A model generated the notes under the pieces. It was given only the letters and a program-made list of their open reading frames with translations, searched no databases and was not told the DNA's origin. Both the position numbers and the translations under genes were made by a program. DNA of 9,811 nt from Parachlamydia sp. (GTDB lineage Bacteria > Chlamydiota > Chlamydiia > Chlamydiales > Parachlamydiaceae), in contig JAJTHR010000132.1 in NCBI GenBank assembly GCA_021298935.1, forward strand, positions 1 through 9,811. The letters are read 5' to 3'. This document shows, in pieces, positions 1 through 6,108 of this stretch (the first letter of the stretch is position 1; the number at the start of each line of letters is the position of its first letter).

Positions 1-131
1 CAGCTGCGATAGGAACGGGTGTAGCAGTAACGGGTTTTTCTGTAGCGGTTGGAGCAGGAATTGTTTTAATAGCTGGATTTGGAGTGGGTATTCTTTTAGA
101 ACTTTTATACCACGCGCGGATAGGTCTTTAA
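1..131 (+). CDS. 3' end of a glycine-rich hydrophobic protein (partial)
   Basis: An open frame enters from the left edge (first complete codon at 3) and stops with TAA at 129-131, giving about 42 residues. Nearly all of it is a small-residue hydrophobic stretch rich in Gly, Ala and Val, with runs such as GVAVTGFSVAVGAGI and IAGFGVGILLELL. This looks like one or two glycine-zipper membrane segments. The last eight or nine codons and the stop lie inside the palindromic repeat at 105-270, so the native C-terminus may have been replaced when that element arrived. Gly-rich segments like this occur in chlamydial inclusion-membrane proteins, pore-forming effectors and toxin-delivery proteins, but too little is visible to choose. 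Function is unknown; that it codes is moderately likely. Confidence 0.5.
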   Translation, partial: AAIGTGVAVTGFSVAVGAGIVLIAGFGVGILLELLYHARIGL

Positions 132-270
132 ATTTTTCATCGGCATCTTTTGCGTCCCAGCTCATTGCTCGATCTTTCAAACTTATCCAAGTTTGCTGCG
201 ATCTCCGCAATGTACTGGGACATAAAATCTCGCCGCCAAAAATTTAAGAACCTACCCGCGCGCGGTATAA
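105..270. repeat. 166-bp imperfect palindrome (MITE-like element A)
   Basis: The outer arms TTATACCACGCGCGG (from 105) and CCGCGCGCGGTATAA (to 270) are near-perfect reverse complements. Over 106-137 against 238-269, 28 of 32 positions match. Pairing continues inward with GTCCCAG against CTGGGAC and ends in a central hairpin, CAAACTT-ATCC-AAGTTTG, at 178-195. The whole unit could fold into one long stem. There is no transposase gene inside, and the termini could be read as TA target duplications around CC...GG. This fits a non-autonomous miniature inverted-repeat element. It supplies the stop codon of the gene entering from the left. Short open frames within it are by-products of the palindrome. 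Confidence 0.75.
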
Positions 271-363
271 GAGGGTGTCTACAAAACCCGATTGGGCTGA
301 TTTGTGTGCTAAATTTTCTGTAAAGCCACAAATCAGCCCAGTCGGATTTTGTAGACACCCTCT
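270..363. repeat. 94-bp palindromic element B
   Basis: Two 37-nt arms, 270-306 and 327-363, are reverse complements with only two mismatches, around a 20-nt AT-rich loop. The outer ends read AGAGGGTGTCTACAAAA and TTTTGTAGACACCCTCT. The element directly abuts element A, sharing or touching base 270. Both differences are transitions that would leave G-U pairs in RNA, so a transcript would still fold fully. It could be a REP-like element, a MITE or the fused ends of a deleted insertion sequence. It also lies downstream of two convergent genes (stops at 131 plus and 383 minus), where a strong hairpin may help end transcription, although no T-run follows. Confidence 0.75.
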
Positions 364-382
364 GAAAGGGCTACGAAATCCT

Positions 383-781
383 TCAACTTACCTTAACGGG
401 AATAAGATCCGTGCGATCCTTTTCGTCAAGATAATGACGCCATTTTTCAGCTATTATGGCAAACTCTTCAATCAAATAAAATAAAGTCTGCCTGTCAAGA
501 ATGTCTGTATTCCCTAAATAGTTCAAGGAAACGTTAAATGTCTCCTCGTTTATCAAAAAATAGGTGCGTATAGAGGGGTGGGAATAGGGAAGATGTCCGG
601 ATAAAGAATTCCTTACGCTTTGGGGAATATAATTATCTCCGGTATAAACGGATGTCATTAATGCCAGTTGAGAATTCGGATAGTATTTCAACATAATATC
701 TAAACCTTCAAAAGGCAAATGCACGGTATCTCCGCTTGGTAATTGATCTAATATATATTTTATACTTTTATCAATTATCAT
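383..781 (-). CDS. small protein resembling a type III secretion chaperone
   Basis: This encodes 132 residues with no signal peptide or membrane segment, so it is probably cytoplasmic. An upstream in-frame GTG at 790 is rejected because it lies inside the Shine-Dalgarno sequence; the ATG at 781 sits 4 nt after GGGTGGG. The layout is an N-terminal helix (about residues 1-12), several beta strands including LALMTSV, then IRTYFLINEETFNVSLNY. A long C-terminal amphipathic helix, LFYLIEEFAIIAEKWRHYL, follows a DILDRQ turn. CesT/SycE-type class I secretion chaperones have this size and end in a similar helix with an AE-W/L pattern, and Chlamydiae have a type III system. The assignment is inference from shape, not a firm family match. 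A cognate effector is not obvious; the convergent gene at 1-131 is one candidate. Confidence 0.75.
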   Translation of the reverse strand: MIIDKSIKYILDQLPSGDTVHLPFEGLDIMLKYYPNSQLALMTSVYTGDNYIPQSVRNSLSGHLPYSHPSIRTYFLINEETFNVSLNYLGNTDILDRQTLFYLIEEFAIIAEKWRHYLDEKDRTDLIPVKVS

Positions 782-785
782 TTTT

Positions 786-792
786 CCCACCC
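786..792 (-). promoter_or_regulatory. Shine-Dalgarno sequence that fixes the start at 781
   Basis: On the minus strand GGGTGGG is followed by AAAA and then ATG. It makes the GTG at 790-788 an unlikely start, because that codon is part of the ribosome-binding site. Confidence 0.65.
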
Positions 793-816
793 TAATTAAT
801 TAAGATGTTAGATGTA

Positions 817-858
817 AGTTTATAATTATATTATAAACTCATTACTAAATTGTTTGAA
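817..858 (-). promoter_or_regulatory. candidate promoter overlapping a 10-bp inverted repeat
   Basis: Reading the minus strand, TTCAAA (858-853) is followed after 17 nt by TATAAT (835-830), a reasonable sigma-70-type pair that would drive the gene at 383-781 with a leader of roughly 40 nt. A perfect inverted repeat, AGTTTATAAT-TAT-ATTATAAACT (817-839), covers the -10 box and the likely start point, the position of a repressor operator. The sequence is very AT-rich, so chance palindromes are more likely than usual. Confidence 0.4.
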
Positions 859-867
859 ATAGTAAAA

Positions 868-1158
868 CTAATTTTGTTTAACTTTTTGAAAAAGTTGCTC
901 TTTCATTTTGTTCCAGGCCTGGTAAGATAATTTTGCATTTTCCATTGCCTGGTTGAGCTCCATTTGTTTGGCTTCGAACAGGGAGGGATTTAACTGCTGA
1001 GGGCTGAAATAAGAGTACACAGGGTTATAATTAGCCGAAAAAGAAGGAAAATCTTCAGGGATTTGAATTTGTAAATTACGGTCAATGTAGGGGCTCTTAA
1101 TTTTATGCGGGCCTAAACGGTCTTTGCAAAATTCAGAGTATCCCACGGGGTCCTCCAT
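868..1158 (-). CDS. small uncharacterised protein downstream of ung
   Basis: This encodes 96 residues from an ATG at 1158, with a weak AAGGGG 12 nt upstream. I do not recognise a family. The N-terminal two-thirds is rich in Pro, Tyr, Phe and Asn, with little predicted helix (IPEDFPSFSANYNPVYSYF). The last 40 residues form a probable amphipathic helix rich in Lys, Gln, Glu and Met (LFEAKQMELNQAMENAKLS onward). There is no signal peptide or membrane segment. It starts 45 nt after the ung stop, in the same direction and with no visible terminator between, so it is probably the last gene of the operon. From memory, C. trachomatis also has a small hypothetical ORF beside ung (CT606.1); homology is untested. 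The shape would suit a secreted substrate or an adaptor, but nothing visible decides. Confidence 0.65.
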   Translation of the reverse strand: MEDPVGYSEFCKDRLGPHKIKSPYIDRNLQIQIPEDFPSFSANYNPVYSYFSPQQLNPSLFEAKQMELNQAMENAKLSYQAWNKMKEQLFQKVKQN

Positions 1159-1203
1159 TTATGGATATAACCCCTTTTTAAACGGCAGCCTTTTAATTGA
1201 CAA

Positions 1204-1899
1204 TCAAATAGTCCACTCAATTGGACGCTTCCCTTCCTTGCTAAGAATTTCGTTGATTTTTGAAAAATGGCGACAGCCAAAGAAACCGTTTGAGGCGGAA
1301 AAGGGAGAAGGATGGGCAGCTGTCAATAAATGATGCCTGTGGGAATGCCCCTCTTCCTTTAGAAAGCGGCATTTATCCTGCGCCGATTTCCCCCATAATA
1401 CAAAGATAAGAGGGTCTTTCCTTTTTATCAGAGAGCGTAAAATGGCATCAGTAAATTTTTCCCATCCGCGGCCATGGTGGGAAAGAGGCTCTCCTTCCCG
1501 CACAGTTAATGTGGCATTGAGCAGTAGTACTCCTTGCCGGGCCCAATTAAGAAGGCATCCGGAGGTAGGCGGATTGATTTCCAAATCGCTTTTAAGTTCT
1601 TTGAAAATATTGACCAAGGAGGGTGGGGCCTTAATGCCCTCGGGGACGCTGAAACTCAAGCCGTGCGCCTGTCCCTGTCCATGGTAAGGGTCCTGGCCGA
1701 CAATGATTACTTGGGCTTTTTCATAGGGTGTTTGAAGGAGGGAGTTAAAAATGAGTTCTTTCGGAGGAAATATCGAGCGGCCGGATAAAGCGTATTCTTG
1801 CTCGACAAAGGCAGCTAAGTGTGCGAGATAGGGCTGGCTGAGTTCTTCCGCTAGGGCGGCCTGCCAGCTGGGCTCTAATATAAAGGGGCAAAAATTCAT
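1204..1899 (-). CDS. ung: uracil-DNA glycosylase, family 1
   Basis: This is the enzyme that removes uracil from DNA, left by cytosine deamination or dUTP incorporation, as the first step of base excision repair. It has 231 residues, the usual bacterial length. The family-1 water-activating motif GQDPYHGQGQAHGLSFSV lies at 68-85, with catalytic Asp70 and Tyr72 (uracil pocket). LLLNATLTV carries the uracil-binding Asn128. The DNA-intercalating loop AAHPSPFSA (195-202) has catalytic His196 and is followed by the typical GFFGCRHFSKIN. All key residues are present, so it should be active. Its ATG at 1899 is 1 nt beyond the stop of the upstream pGP6-D-like gene and lacks a clear Shine-Dalgarno sequence, which points to translational coupling. 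Pairing a repair gene with a partition-type gene is probably an operon accident rather than a shared function. Confidence 0.98.
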   Translation of the reverse strand: MNFCPFILEPSWQAALAEELSQPYLAHLAAFVEQEYALSGRSIFPPKELIFNSLLQTPYEKAQVIIVGQDPYHGQGQAHGLSFSVPEGIKAPPSLVNIFKELKSDLEINPPTSGCLLNWARQGVLLLNATLTVREGEPLSHHGRGWEKFTDAILRSLIKRKDPLIFVLWGKSAQDKCRFLKEEGHSHRHHLLTAAHPSPFSASNGFFGCRHFSKINEILSKEGKRPIEWTI

Positions 1900-1900
1900 C

Positions 1901-2635
1901 TTAAATGACCATTTTTTGCATTTGTTTAAGGAGGGAACGTAACTGCTCTTTTTGCAGGGCGGTCAGGTGGGATGCCTGCTTTTGTGTTTGAAAAGCAAGT
2001 TTTTGCAGATGAATGATGAGCGCCTCTCCCGGATTGGTTTGTCTTTTATCACGTTCATCCAGAGGAAAGGCTTCCCGAATAATTTGGAGCACTTCCTGCT
2101 TGGTTTCCCCTTGGTAGTTTTTCACGATGTCTTGTTTTTTTTCTATACTTCCTTGCCGGCTGGCTAGCACATAAACGGCTTGCCGGGGCATCCATTCAAT
2201 CTGGGGACGCAATATTTTAGGCATCGCCTCATAAAACTCATAGTATTGCATCAGGTTATAGGGTGTTTGCCTGTTTCCATACGCTGCTATCAGCCACGCT
2301 GTGAAGGCCCCTTCTTTATATCCGATTAATAATTGATGCGCTTTTTTGATGCGCTCCCCATGTAAAATGGCGGCTTGGTTGTTGATAGCCTTGACTTCGG
2401 CTGTGAGGAGAATGAGGTTTTGAAGGTCGCAGGTTATATCGTCGGTTTCTTGCGCATGCGCTTTCAATAAATTTTCCAGCAGGGATTTTTCCTGCTCGCT
2501 GAGTTCTGAAACGGCAAAAAGGCCAGAAAAACTTGTAAGATTTCCGGAGGATGATTGACGCGCCAGTTCAGCCATTTTAGAAAGCGGGGGGTCTTTCTTG
2601 ATCCGTTGATCAAGGATTGCATTTACCTTAGCCAT
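1901..2635 (-). CDS. pGP6-D-like protein (chromosomal homologue of a chlamydial plasmid protein)
   Basis: This encodes 244 residues with an ATG at 2635 and a good AAGGA 7 nt upstream. It matches, as I remember them, the chlamydial plasmid protein pGP6-D and its chromosomal relative CT583. The shared signatures are LLTAEVKAINNQ with LHGERI (77-95), the PYNLMQYYEFYEAMP block (125-139) and AVYVLASRQGSIEKKQDI (153-170). The molecular function of the family is not established. The central helical part, with its YYE and LASR-G elements, could be a helix-turn-helix of the ParB type, but that is inference. There is no signal peptide, so it should be cytoplasmic. It lies just downstream of a ParA gene, as on the virulence plasmid, which suggests a partner role in segregation, replication or regulation. 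The C-terminal 40 residues are Gln/Lys-rich and helical. Confidence 0.9.
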   Translation of the reverse strand: MAKVNAILDQRIKKDPPLSKMAELARQSSSGNLTSFSGLFAVSELSEQEKSLLENLLKAHAQETDDITCDLQNLILLTAEVKAINNQAAILHGERIKKAHQLLIGYKEGAFTAWLIAAYGNRQTPYNLMQYYEFYEAMPKILRPQIEWMPRQAVYVLASRQGSIEKKQDIVKNYQGETKQEVLQIIREAFPLDERDKRQTNPGEALIIHLQKLAFQTQKQASHLTALQKEQLRSLLKQMQKMVI

Positions 2636-2672
2636 TTAAATTCCTTTAGGGGATGTCAAGCCGTTTTACATT

Positions 2673-2678
2673 ATTATA
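2673..2678 (-). promoter_or_regulatory. candidate -10 box before the pGP6-D-like gene
   Basis: A perfect TATAAT lies on the minus strand about 38 nt upstream of the ATG at 2635, in the parA to pGP6-D-like gap. No good -35 box stands 16-18 nt upstream of it. A TTGACA at 2659-2654 lies downstream of it and has no matching -10. It may give the downstream genes a start of their own; this is weak evidence. Confidence 0.3.
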
Positions 2679-2691
2679 GACTGCGGGTGGC

Positions 2692-2751
2692 ATTAAACTT
2701 AAATTTCTTTTTCGGAAAGCCGCAACTTTGAAGCTAAATTTCAAGTTTAAT
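2692..2751. repeat. intergenic hairpin between parA and the pGP6-D-like gene
   Basis: ATTAAACTTAAATTT (2692-2706) is the reverse complement of AAATTTCAAGTTTAAT (2736-2751) apart from one bulged base. It encloses a 29-nt loop with its own short pairings. In the minus-strand transcript it forms an AU-rich stem 22 nt after the parA stop. It lacks a GC-rich stem and a T-run, so it is more likely an mRNA processing or stability element, or a protein-binding palindrome, than a terminator. Confidence 0.45.
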
Positions 2752-2772
2752 CTTATTCCTATTATGCCATTT

Positions 2773-3525
2773 TTAGAGACGCTTTAGAAGCTCTTGTGTC
2801 GCAAGGAGATAGTCTTCTGCAGCGCGAGAAGCCGGGTCTGTGTCAAAGACCGGTTTGCCAAAGATGGAGGCTTCGGAAACCGAGATGTCACGCCTGATTT
2901 TTGCATTTAAGGCTTTATTTGGAAAGGTGCGCTCAATCACATCTAAAAAGGCCTGATTGCTCTTCCCACGGCTGTTCCAAAAAGATAAAATGACACCCAA
3001 TACATTTAAGGGATGCCTTTGCCCGATGTTGGCCATGAAATGGCTCAGGCGCTCGAGTCCTTTGACGCTATAAAATTCAGGTGTTGCACACACTAAAGTA
3101 TGCTCGGCAGCAATGAGCGCCGACTCGGTCAGCCAGCAAAGGGATGGGGGTGTATCGATAATGACAATATCGTATTGCAGCGGGTCAATGATCGCACGTA
3201 GTCTTTCATGCGAGTAGCGATCTGAAGCCAAGGATCCCGTCACTTCCACCCTCTCCAGCCAGGTATCGGCTGGGATTAGATCCAGGGAAGGGAGAGATGT
3301 TGGTTTGATCACCTCTTCAACCGTTTTATTGCCTTGCAGAACAGGGGCTAAACTGTCGTTTTCATCAGGGTCGAAACCCAGGCCTGCGGTTAGATTGGCT
3401 TGGGCATCAAAATCGATCAAAAGAACTCTCTTTTGATGAAATTTTGCTAAAGCCGCCCCGACATGCAAAGCAGTGGAGGTTTTCGCAGTCCCCCCTTTAA
3501 AGCTGCTGATGGCGATTGTCTTCAT
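2773..3525 (-). CDS. parA: ParA/Soj-type partition ATPase (pGP5-D-like)
   Basis: This is a Walker-type ATPase of 250 residues. ParA proteins bind ATP, dimerise on DNA and move or position a ParB-bound cargo. The deviant Walker A motif KGGTAKTS (10-17) has both the signature Lys10 and the P-loop Lys15. Walker A' is DFDAQANL (38-45) and Walker B is VIIDTPPS (121-128). The C-terminal IRRDISVSEASIFGKPV and the Ala/Arg-rich tail are typical of plasmid-type ParA proteins without an N-terminal DNA-binding domain. It has no MinD membrane-targeting helix at the C-terminus, so ParA is a better name than MinD. Its ATG overlaps the thrS stop (ATGA at 3525-3522), with GAGAG just upstream, so the two are probably co-translated. 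With the next gene it mirrors the pGP5-D/pGP6-D pair of the chlamydial plasmid and the chromosomal CT582/CT583. Confidence 0.95.
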   Translation of the reverse strand: MKTIAISSFKGGTAKTSTALHVGAALAKFHQKRVLLIDFDAQANLTAGLGFDPDENDSLAPVLQGNKTVEEVIKPTSLPSLDLIPADTWLERVEVTGSLASDRYSHERLRAIIDPLQYDIVIIDTPPSLCWLTESALIAAEHTLVCATPEFYSVKGLERLSHFMANIGQRHPLNVLGVILSFWNSRGKSNQAFLDVIERTFPNKALNAKIRRDISVSEASIFGKPVFDTDPASRAAEDYLLATQELLKRL

Positions 3526-5465
3526 ACCGGGCTCTCAATTTCAGTGTTTTGAGCATAGGGGGAAGAAAGCTGCCTTTCCCTTTTTTCAACGAGCAGCTTT
3601 TCGATGAAATCATCGATCTGGATTTCACCATGGACGACATTATCCCTTGTCCGCAAAGCCGCTGTACCATGCTCCATCTCCTGATCGCCGACAGTCAGAA
3701 TGTAATTGTACTGGGCGAGCTGGGCGTTGCGCACTTTTTTACCGACCGATTCCTGAGAATGATCGACATTGGCTTGCAGGCCTGCTTCTTTAAAACGTTG
3801 GCAAAGCTGGCGGGCGTACGGCTCATGCCTGTCGGCGACTGTCAGGATACGCACCTGCGATGGGCTAAGCCATAGAGGAAATTTGCCGATAAAATGTTCG
3901 ATCAGTAGGCCGAAAAAGCGTTCAATCGACCCAAAAAGGGCTCTATGAATCATGACAGGTCGTTTTTTTGATCCGTCTTGCGCCGTGTATTCAAGTTCAA
4001 ATTTTTCGGGCAAAGCCATGTCGAGCTGGATGGTTCCAAATTGCCAGCTGCGATTGATCGCATCCCTGATATGAAAATCGATTTTAGGACCGTAGAAAGC
4101 GCCATCCCCTTCATTGATGCGATAAGGAATGCCCATTTGGTCGAGCGCCCCTTTTAAGCCGGCAGTGGCTGTTTCCCATTCCTCATCGGTTCCAATGGTA
4201 TTTTTTTCCGGGCGGGTAGAAAGTTCCAGGCGATAGGTCAGTCCGAAAGTGGAGTAAATTTCATCGGCCAAGTTGAGGATGCCTAAAATTTCCTGTTGGA
4301 TGTCGCTCGGTTTCATAAAAATGTGGGCGTCATCCTGATGGAAACTGCGCACTCTGAACAGCCCTGAAAGAGAGCCCGAGGGTTCAAAGCGGTGCACATG
4401 ACCGATTTCAGCCACCCGTAAAGGCAGCTCCCTATAGCTATGGGTCTGGGCTTTGTAGTAGAGCATGCAGCCTGGGCAATTCATCGGCTTGATGGCAAAA
4501 TCGCGGTCTTCCACTTCAGAAGTAAACATGTTTTCTTTATAATTGTGCCAATGCCCGGAAATTTCCCACAGCTCTCTTGTCATCATAGTGGGAGTTTTTA
4601 TTTCGATGTAATCCCTTTTCGCCAGGCATTCACGAATGTAGGCGACAAGTTCATTCCAGACAATCAGCCCTTTGGGATGGATGAATGGCATGCCGGGCGC
4701 CTCTTCTTTTAATGAAAAGAGGTCAAGTTTGGGGCCGAGAATCTTGTGATCCCTTTTTTTGGCCTCTTCCAGTTGGGCAAGGTACTCTTTCAGAAGCTTG
4801 CGGTCGGGATAAGTGATGCCATAGATGCGTGTGAGCATGGTGTTTTTAGAATCCCCTCTCCAGTAAGCGCCGGCAGTTTTCATGATTTTTAACGCCTTGA
4901 TTTTTCCAAGGCTATAAAGATGCGGTCCGCGGCAAAGATCCTGGAATTCGCCTTGGCTGTAGGCTGTCAGGGGGGCCCCTTCTTCAAAACTTTCAATCAG
5001 CTCTTTTTTATAGGGGTTCGTCCCAAAAAGGCGGAGGGCCTCCGCTTTATTTTGAATGACTTTCCGCTCCGAAACATAGTTTTCAGCAATGATTGCCTGC
5101 ATTTCTTTTTCAATTTTTGGAAAGTCGGCGTCTGAGAGGCTTAAATTGGCAAAATCATAGTAAAAACCATTTTCAATAGGGGGGCCGATAGTCGGTTGCG
5201 CGTCCGGGTAAAGGCGTAGAATGGCTTGAGCCAGCACATGGGCGGAAGTGTGCCAAAAAATCTCTTTTCCTTTAGGGTCATCAAAATTATACAGGATGAC
5301 TTCGTCCCCGTCCTGAAGCGACTGCGAAAGGTCGCTTGTCTGTCCATTAATGGAGGCACCAAGGGCCTCATGCGGGCCCCTTAAATTTAATTTTTCCGCT
5401 AAATCTTTAGCCGTACTGCCTGAAGGAAGCTCTAAAGGGGTTTGATCTTTTAAACGAATGAACAT
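3522..5465 (-). CDS. thrS: threonyl-tRNA synthetase
   Basis: This enzyme charges tRNA-Thr with threonine and clears mischarged Ser-tRNA-Thr. It has 647 residues, the normal full bacterial length. An N-terminal TGS domain (about 1-60) is followed by the editing domain, with HTSAH (His72, His76) and DLCRGPH (Asp176, Cys178, His182). The class II catalytic core has MNCPGCM with zinc ligand Cys330, DDAH with His381, and motif 3 (VMIHRALFGSIERFFG) with His507. These sit at a constant offset of 4 from the E. coli residues as I remember them. The anticodon-binding domain begins near 535 (SPSQVRILTVADRHEPY). After it comes a polar tail of some 20 residues. The start ATG at 5465 has AAGGA about 9 nt upstream. 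It is the first gene of the minus-strand operon, diverging from the gene at 5612. No editing or catalytic residue is missing. Confidence 0.99.
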   Translation of the reverse strand: MFIRLKDQTPLELPSGSTAKDLAEKLNLRGPHEALGASINGQTSDLSQSLQDGDEVILYNFDDPKGKEIFWHTSAHVLAQAILRLYPDAQPTIGPPIENGFYYDFANLSLSDADFPKIEKEMQAIIAENYVSERKVIQNKAEALRLFGTNPYKKELIESFEEGAPLTAYSQGEFQDLCRGPHLYSLGKIKALKIMKTAGAYWRGDSKNTMLTRIYGITYPDRKLLKEYLAQLEEAKKRDHKILGPKLDLFSLKEEAPGMPFIHPKGLIVWNELVAYIRECLAKRDYIEIKTPTMMTRELWEISGHWHNYKENMFTSEVEDRDFAIKPMNCPGCMLYYKAQTHSYRELPLRVAEIGHVHRFEPSGSLSGLFRVRSFHQDDAHIFMKPSDIQQEILGILNLADEIYSTFGLTYRLELSTRPEKNTIGTDEEWETATAGLKGALDQMGIPYRINEGDGAFYGPKIDFHIRDAINRSWQFGTIQLDMALPEKFELEYTAQDGSKKRPVMIHRALFGSIERFFGLLIEHFIGKFPLWLSPSQVRILTVADRHEPYARQLCQRFKEAGLQANVDHSQESVGKKVRNAQLAQYNYILTVGDQEMEHGTAALRTRDNVVHGEIQIDDFIEKLLVEKRERQLSSPYAQNTEIESPV

Positions 5466-5559
5466 TGGAAAATTCCTTAGCTTTTACGATAAAAAAGGTA
5501 ATTTAATCGAAAAAGAAAAAAAGAAAAACCTTTTTGTGAGCTATAAACTTTTTTTAACG

Positions 5560-5588
5560 TTGATTAAATGTATATGGTAATTTAGATT
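5560..5588 (+). promoter_or_regulatory. candidate promoter for the gene at 5612
   Basis: TTGATT (5560-5565) is followed after 17 nt by TAGATT (5583-5588), each matching four of six consensus positions, in the AT-rich gap between thrS and the divergent gene at 5612. A start near 5595 would leave a leader of under 20 nt. The surrounding A/T runs make chance matches common. Confidence 0.3.
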
Positions 5589-5611
5589 ATTCATTTAATT
5601 TTGGAAATAAA

Positions 5612-6082
5612 ATGAATAGTTTACTAATAGAATATTGTGTAAGAGATCAAACATTTTATTTAAATCCAGATCACTTATCCAATCAACATTTGCATTTCTT
5701 TTATCCTTTTGAACCATGTGTGGAGTTGGTTTTGTCGACTGCGCTGGAATGCGTCACTTTGCGCCATGCAAATGTCATGAAAATAAAGAAAATACAATGC
5801 AGCGATATAGAATTATTTTGGGTCAGTTTTCCAAAAGAATATATAAAGGTATGTTTTAGAATAGCAAAAATGTTCGATTTTAAACTATTTAATAAGTCTG
5901 TAGAATATCTTCAGGTAACGAAAGAATGTGGCAGCTATTCTGCCACAAGTTTAATCATCCCTTCTAATAAAAAAATCATTTGCATTGTCAGTCAAATCTT
6001 TTATTCTGAACGTCAAATTTTTAATGCATGTGAAAATTTGACATGGTTCGGCAGAAGCCTTGATATAACAGGCGTTGATTGA
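5612..6082 (+). CDS. uncharacterised AT-rich orphan protein
   Basis: This encodes 156 residues with ATG at 5612 and a weak GGA about 8 nt upstream. I do not recognise it. It is rich in Phe, Ile, Asn, Lys and Cys (seven Cys), has no convincing signal peptide and has no clear membrane helix. Alternating hydrophobic stretches (LIEYCVRDQTFYL, LIIPSNKKIICIVSQIFY) suggest a small alpha/beta fold. Its codon use is visibly more AT-rich than thrS on one side and the paralogous pair on the other, which could mean a different origin. Its stop lies 26 nt before the start at 6109, with that gene's ribosome-binding site in between, so the three plus-strand genes could form one transcript. It could still be a chance open frame, but its length and placement between two real genes favour a gene. 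Confidence 0.6.
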   Translation: MNSLLIEYCVRDQTFYLNPDHLSNQHLHFFYPFEPCVELVLSTALECVTLRHANVMKIKKIQCSDIELFWVSFPKEYIKVCFRIAKMFDFKLFNKSVEYLQVTKECGSYSATSLIIPSNKKIICIVSQIFYSERQIFNACENLTWFGRSLDITGVD

Positions 6083-6098
6083 AAATTTTAATTAACAT

Positions 6099-6102
6099 AA
6101 GG
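6099..6102 (+). promoter_or_regulatory. Shine-Dalgarno sequence that fixes the start at 6109
   Basis: AAGG ends 6 nt before the ATG at 6109. The longer frame from a TTG at 6079 would overlap the previous gene and has no such site, so the ATG is preferred. Confidence 0.6.
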
Positions 6103-6108
6103 TTCACT

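Noticed and set aside
137..358. Minus-strand open frame of 73 codons across the two palindromes
   Set aside because: It lies within elements A and B, and its mirror image appears on the other strand because the DNA is palindromic. No ribosome-binding site is present.
275..484. Plus-strand open frame of 69 codons starting in element B
   Set aside because: Its first half mirrors the minus-strand frame through the palindrome, and its second half runs antisense through the chaperone-like gene.
782..790. GTG start for the chaperone-like gene
   Set aside because: It falls inside the GGGTGGG ribosome-binding site for the ATG at 781.
880..897. Hairpin at the end of the 96-residue gene as a terminator
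   Set aside because: The stem is only A-T pairs apart from one or two, lies within the coding end, and no T-run follows.
1124..1788. Several plus-strand open frames opposite ung
   Set aside because: All are antisense to the catalytic motifs of ung and resemble no protein.
1952..2167. Plus-strand open frame opposite the pGP6-D-like gene
   Set aside because: It is antisense to a recognised family and has no ribosome-binding site.
3516..3875. Plus-strand open frame opposite the end of thrS
   Set aside because: It is antisense to a certain thrS reading frame, with no family match.
4440..5371. Short open frames on both strands within thrS
   Set aside because: They are out of frame with, or antisense to, a complete synthetase containing all its motifs.
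6079..6108. TTG start for the first exported paralogue
   Set aside because: It would overlap the previous gene and place ten extra residues before a complete signal peptide; the ATG at 6109 has AAGG upstream.
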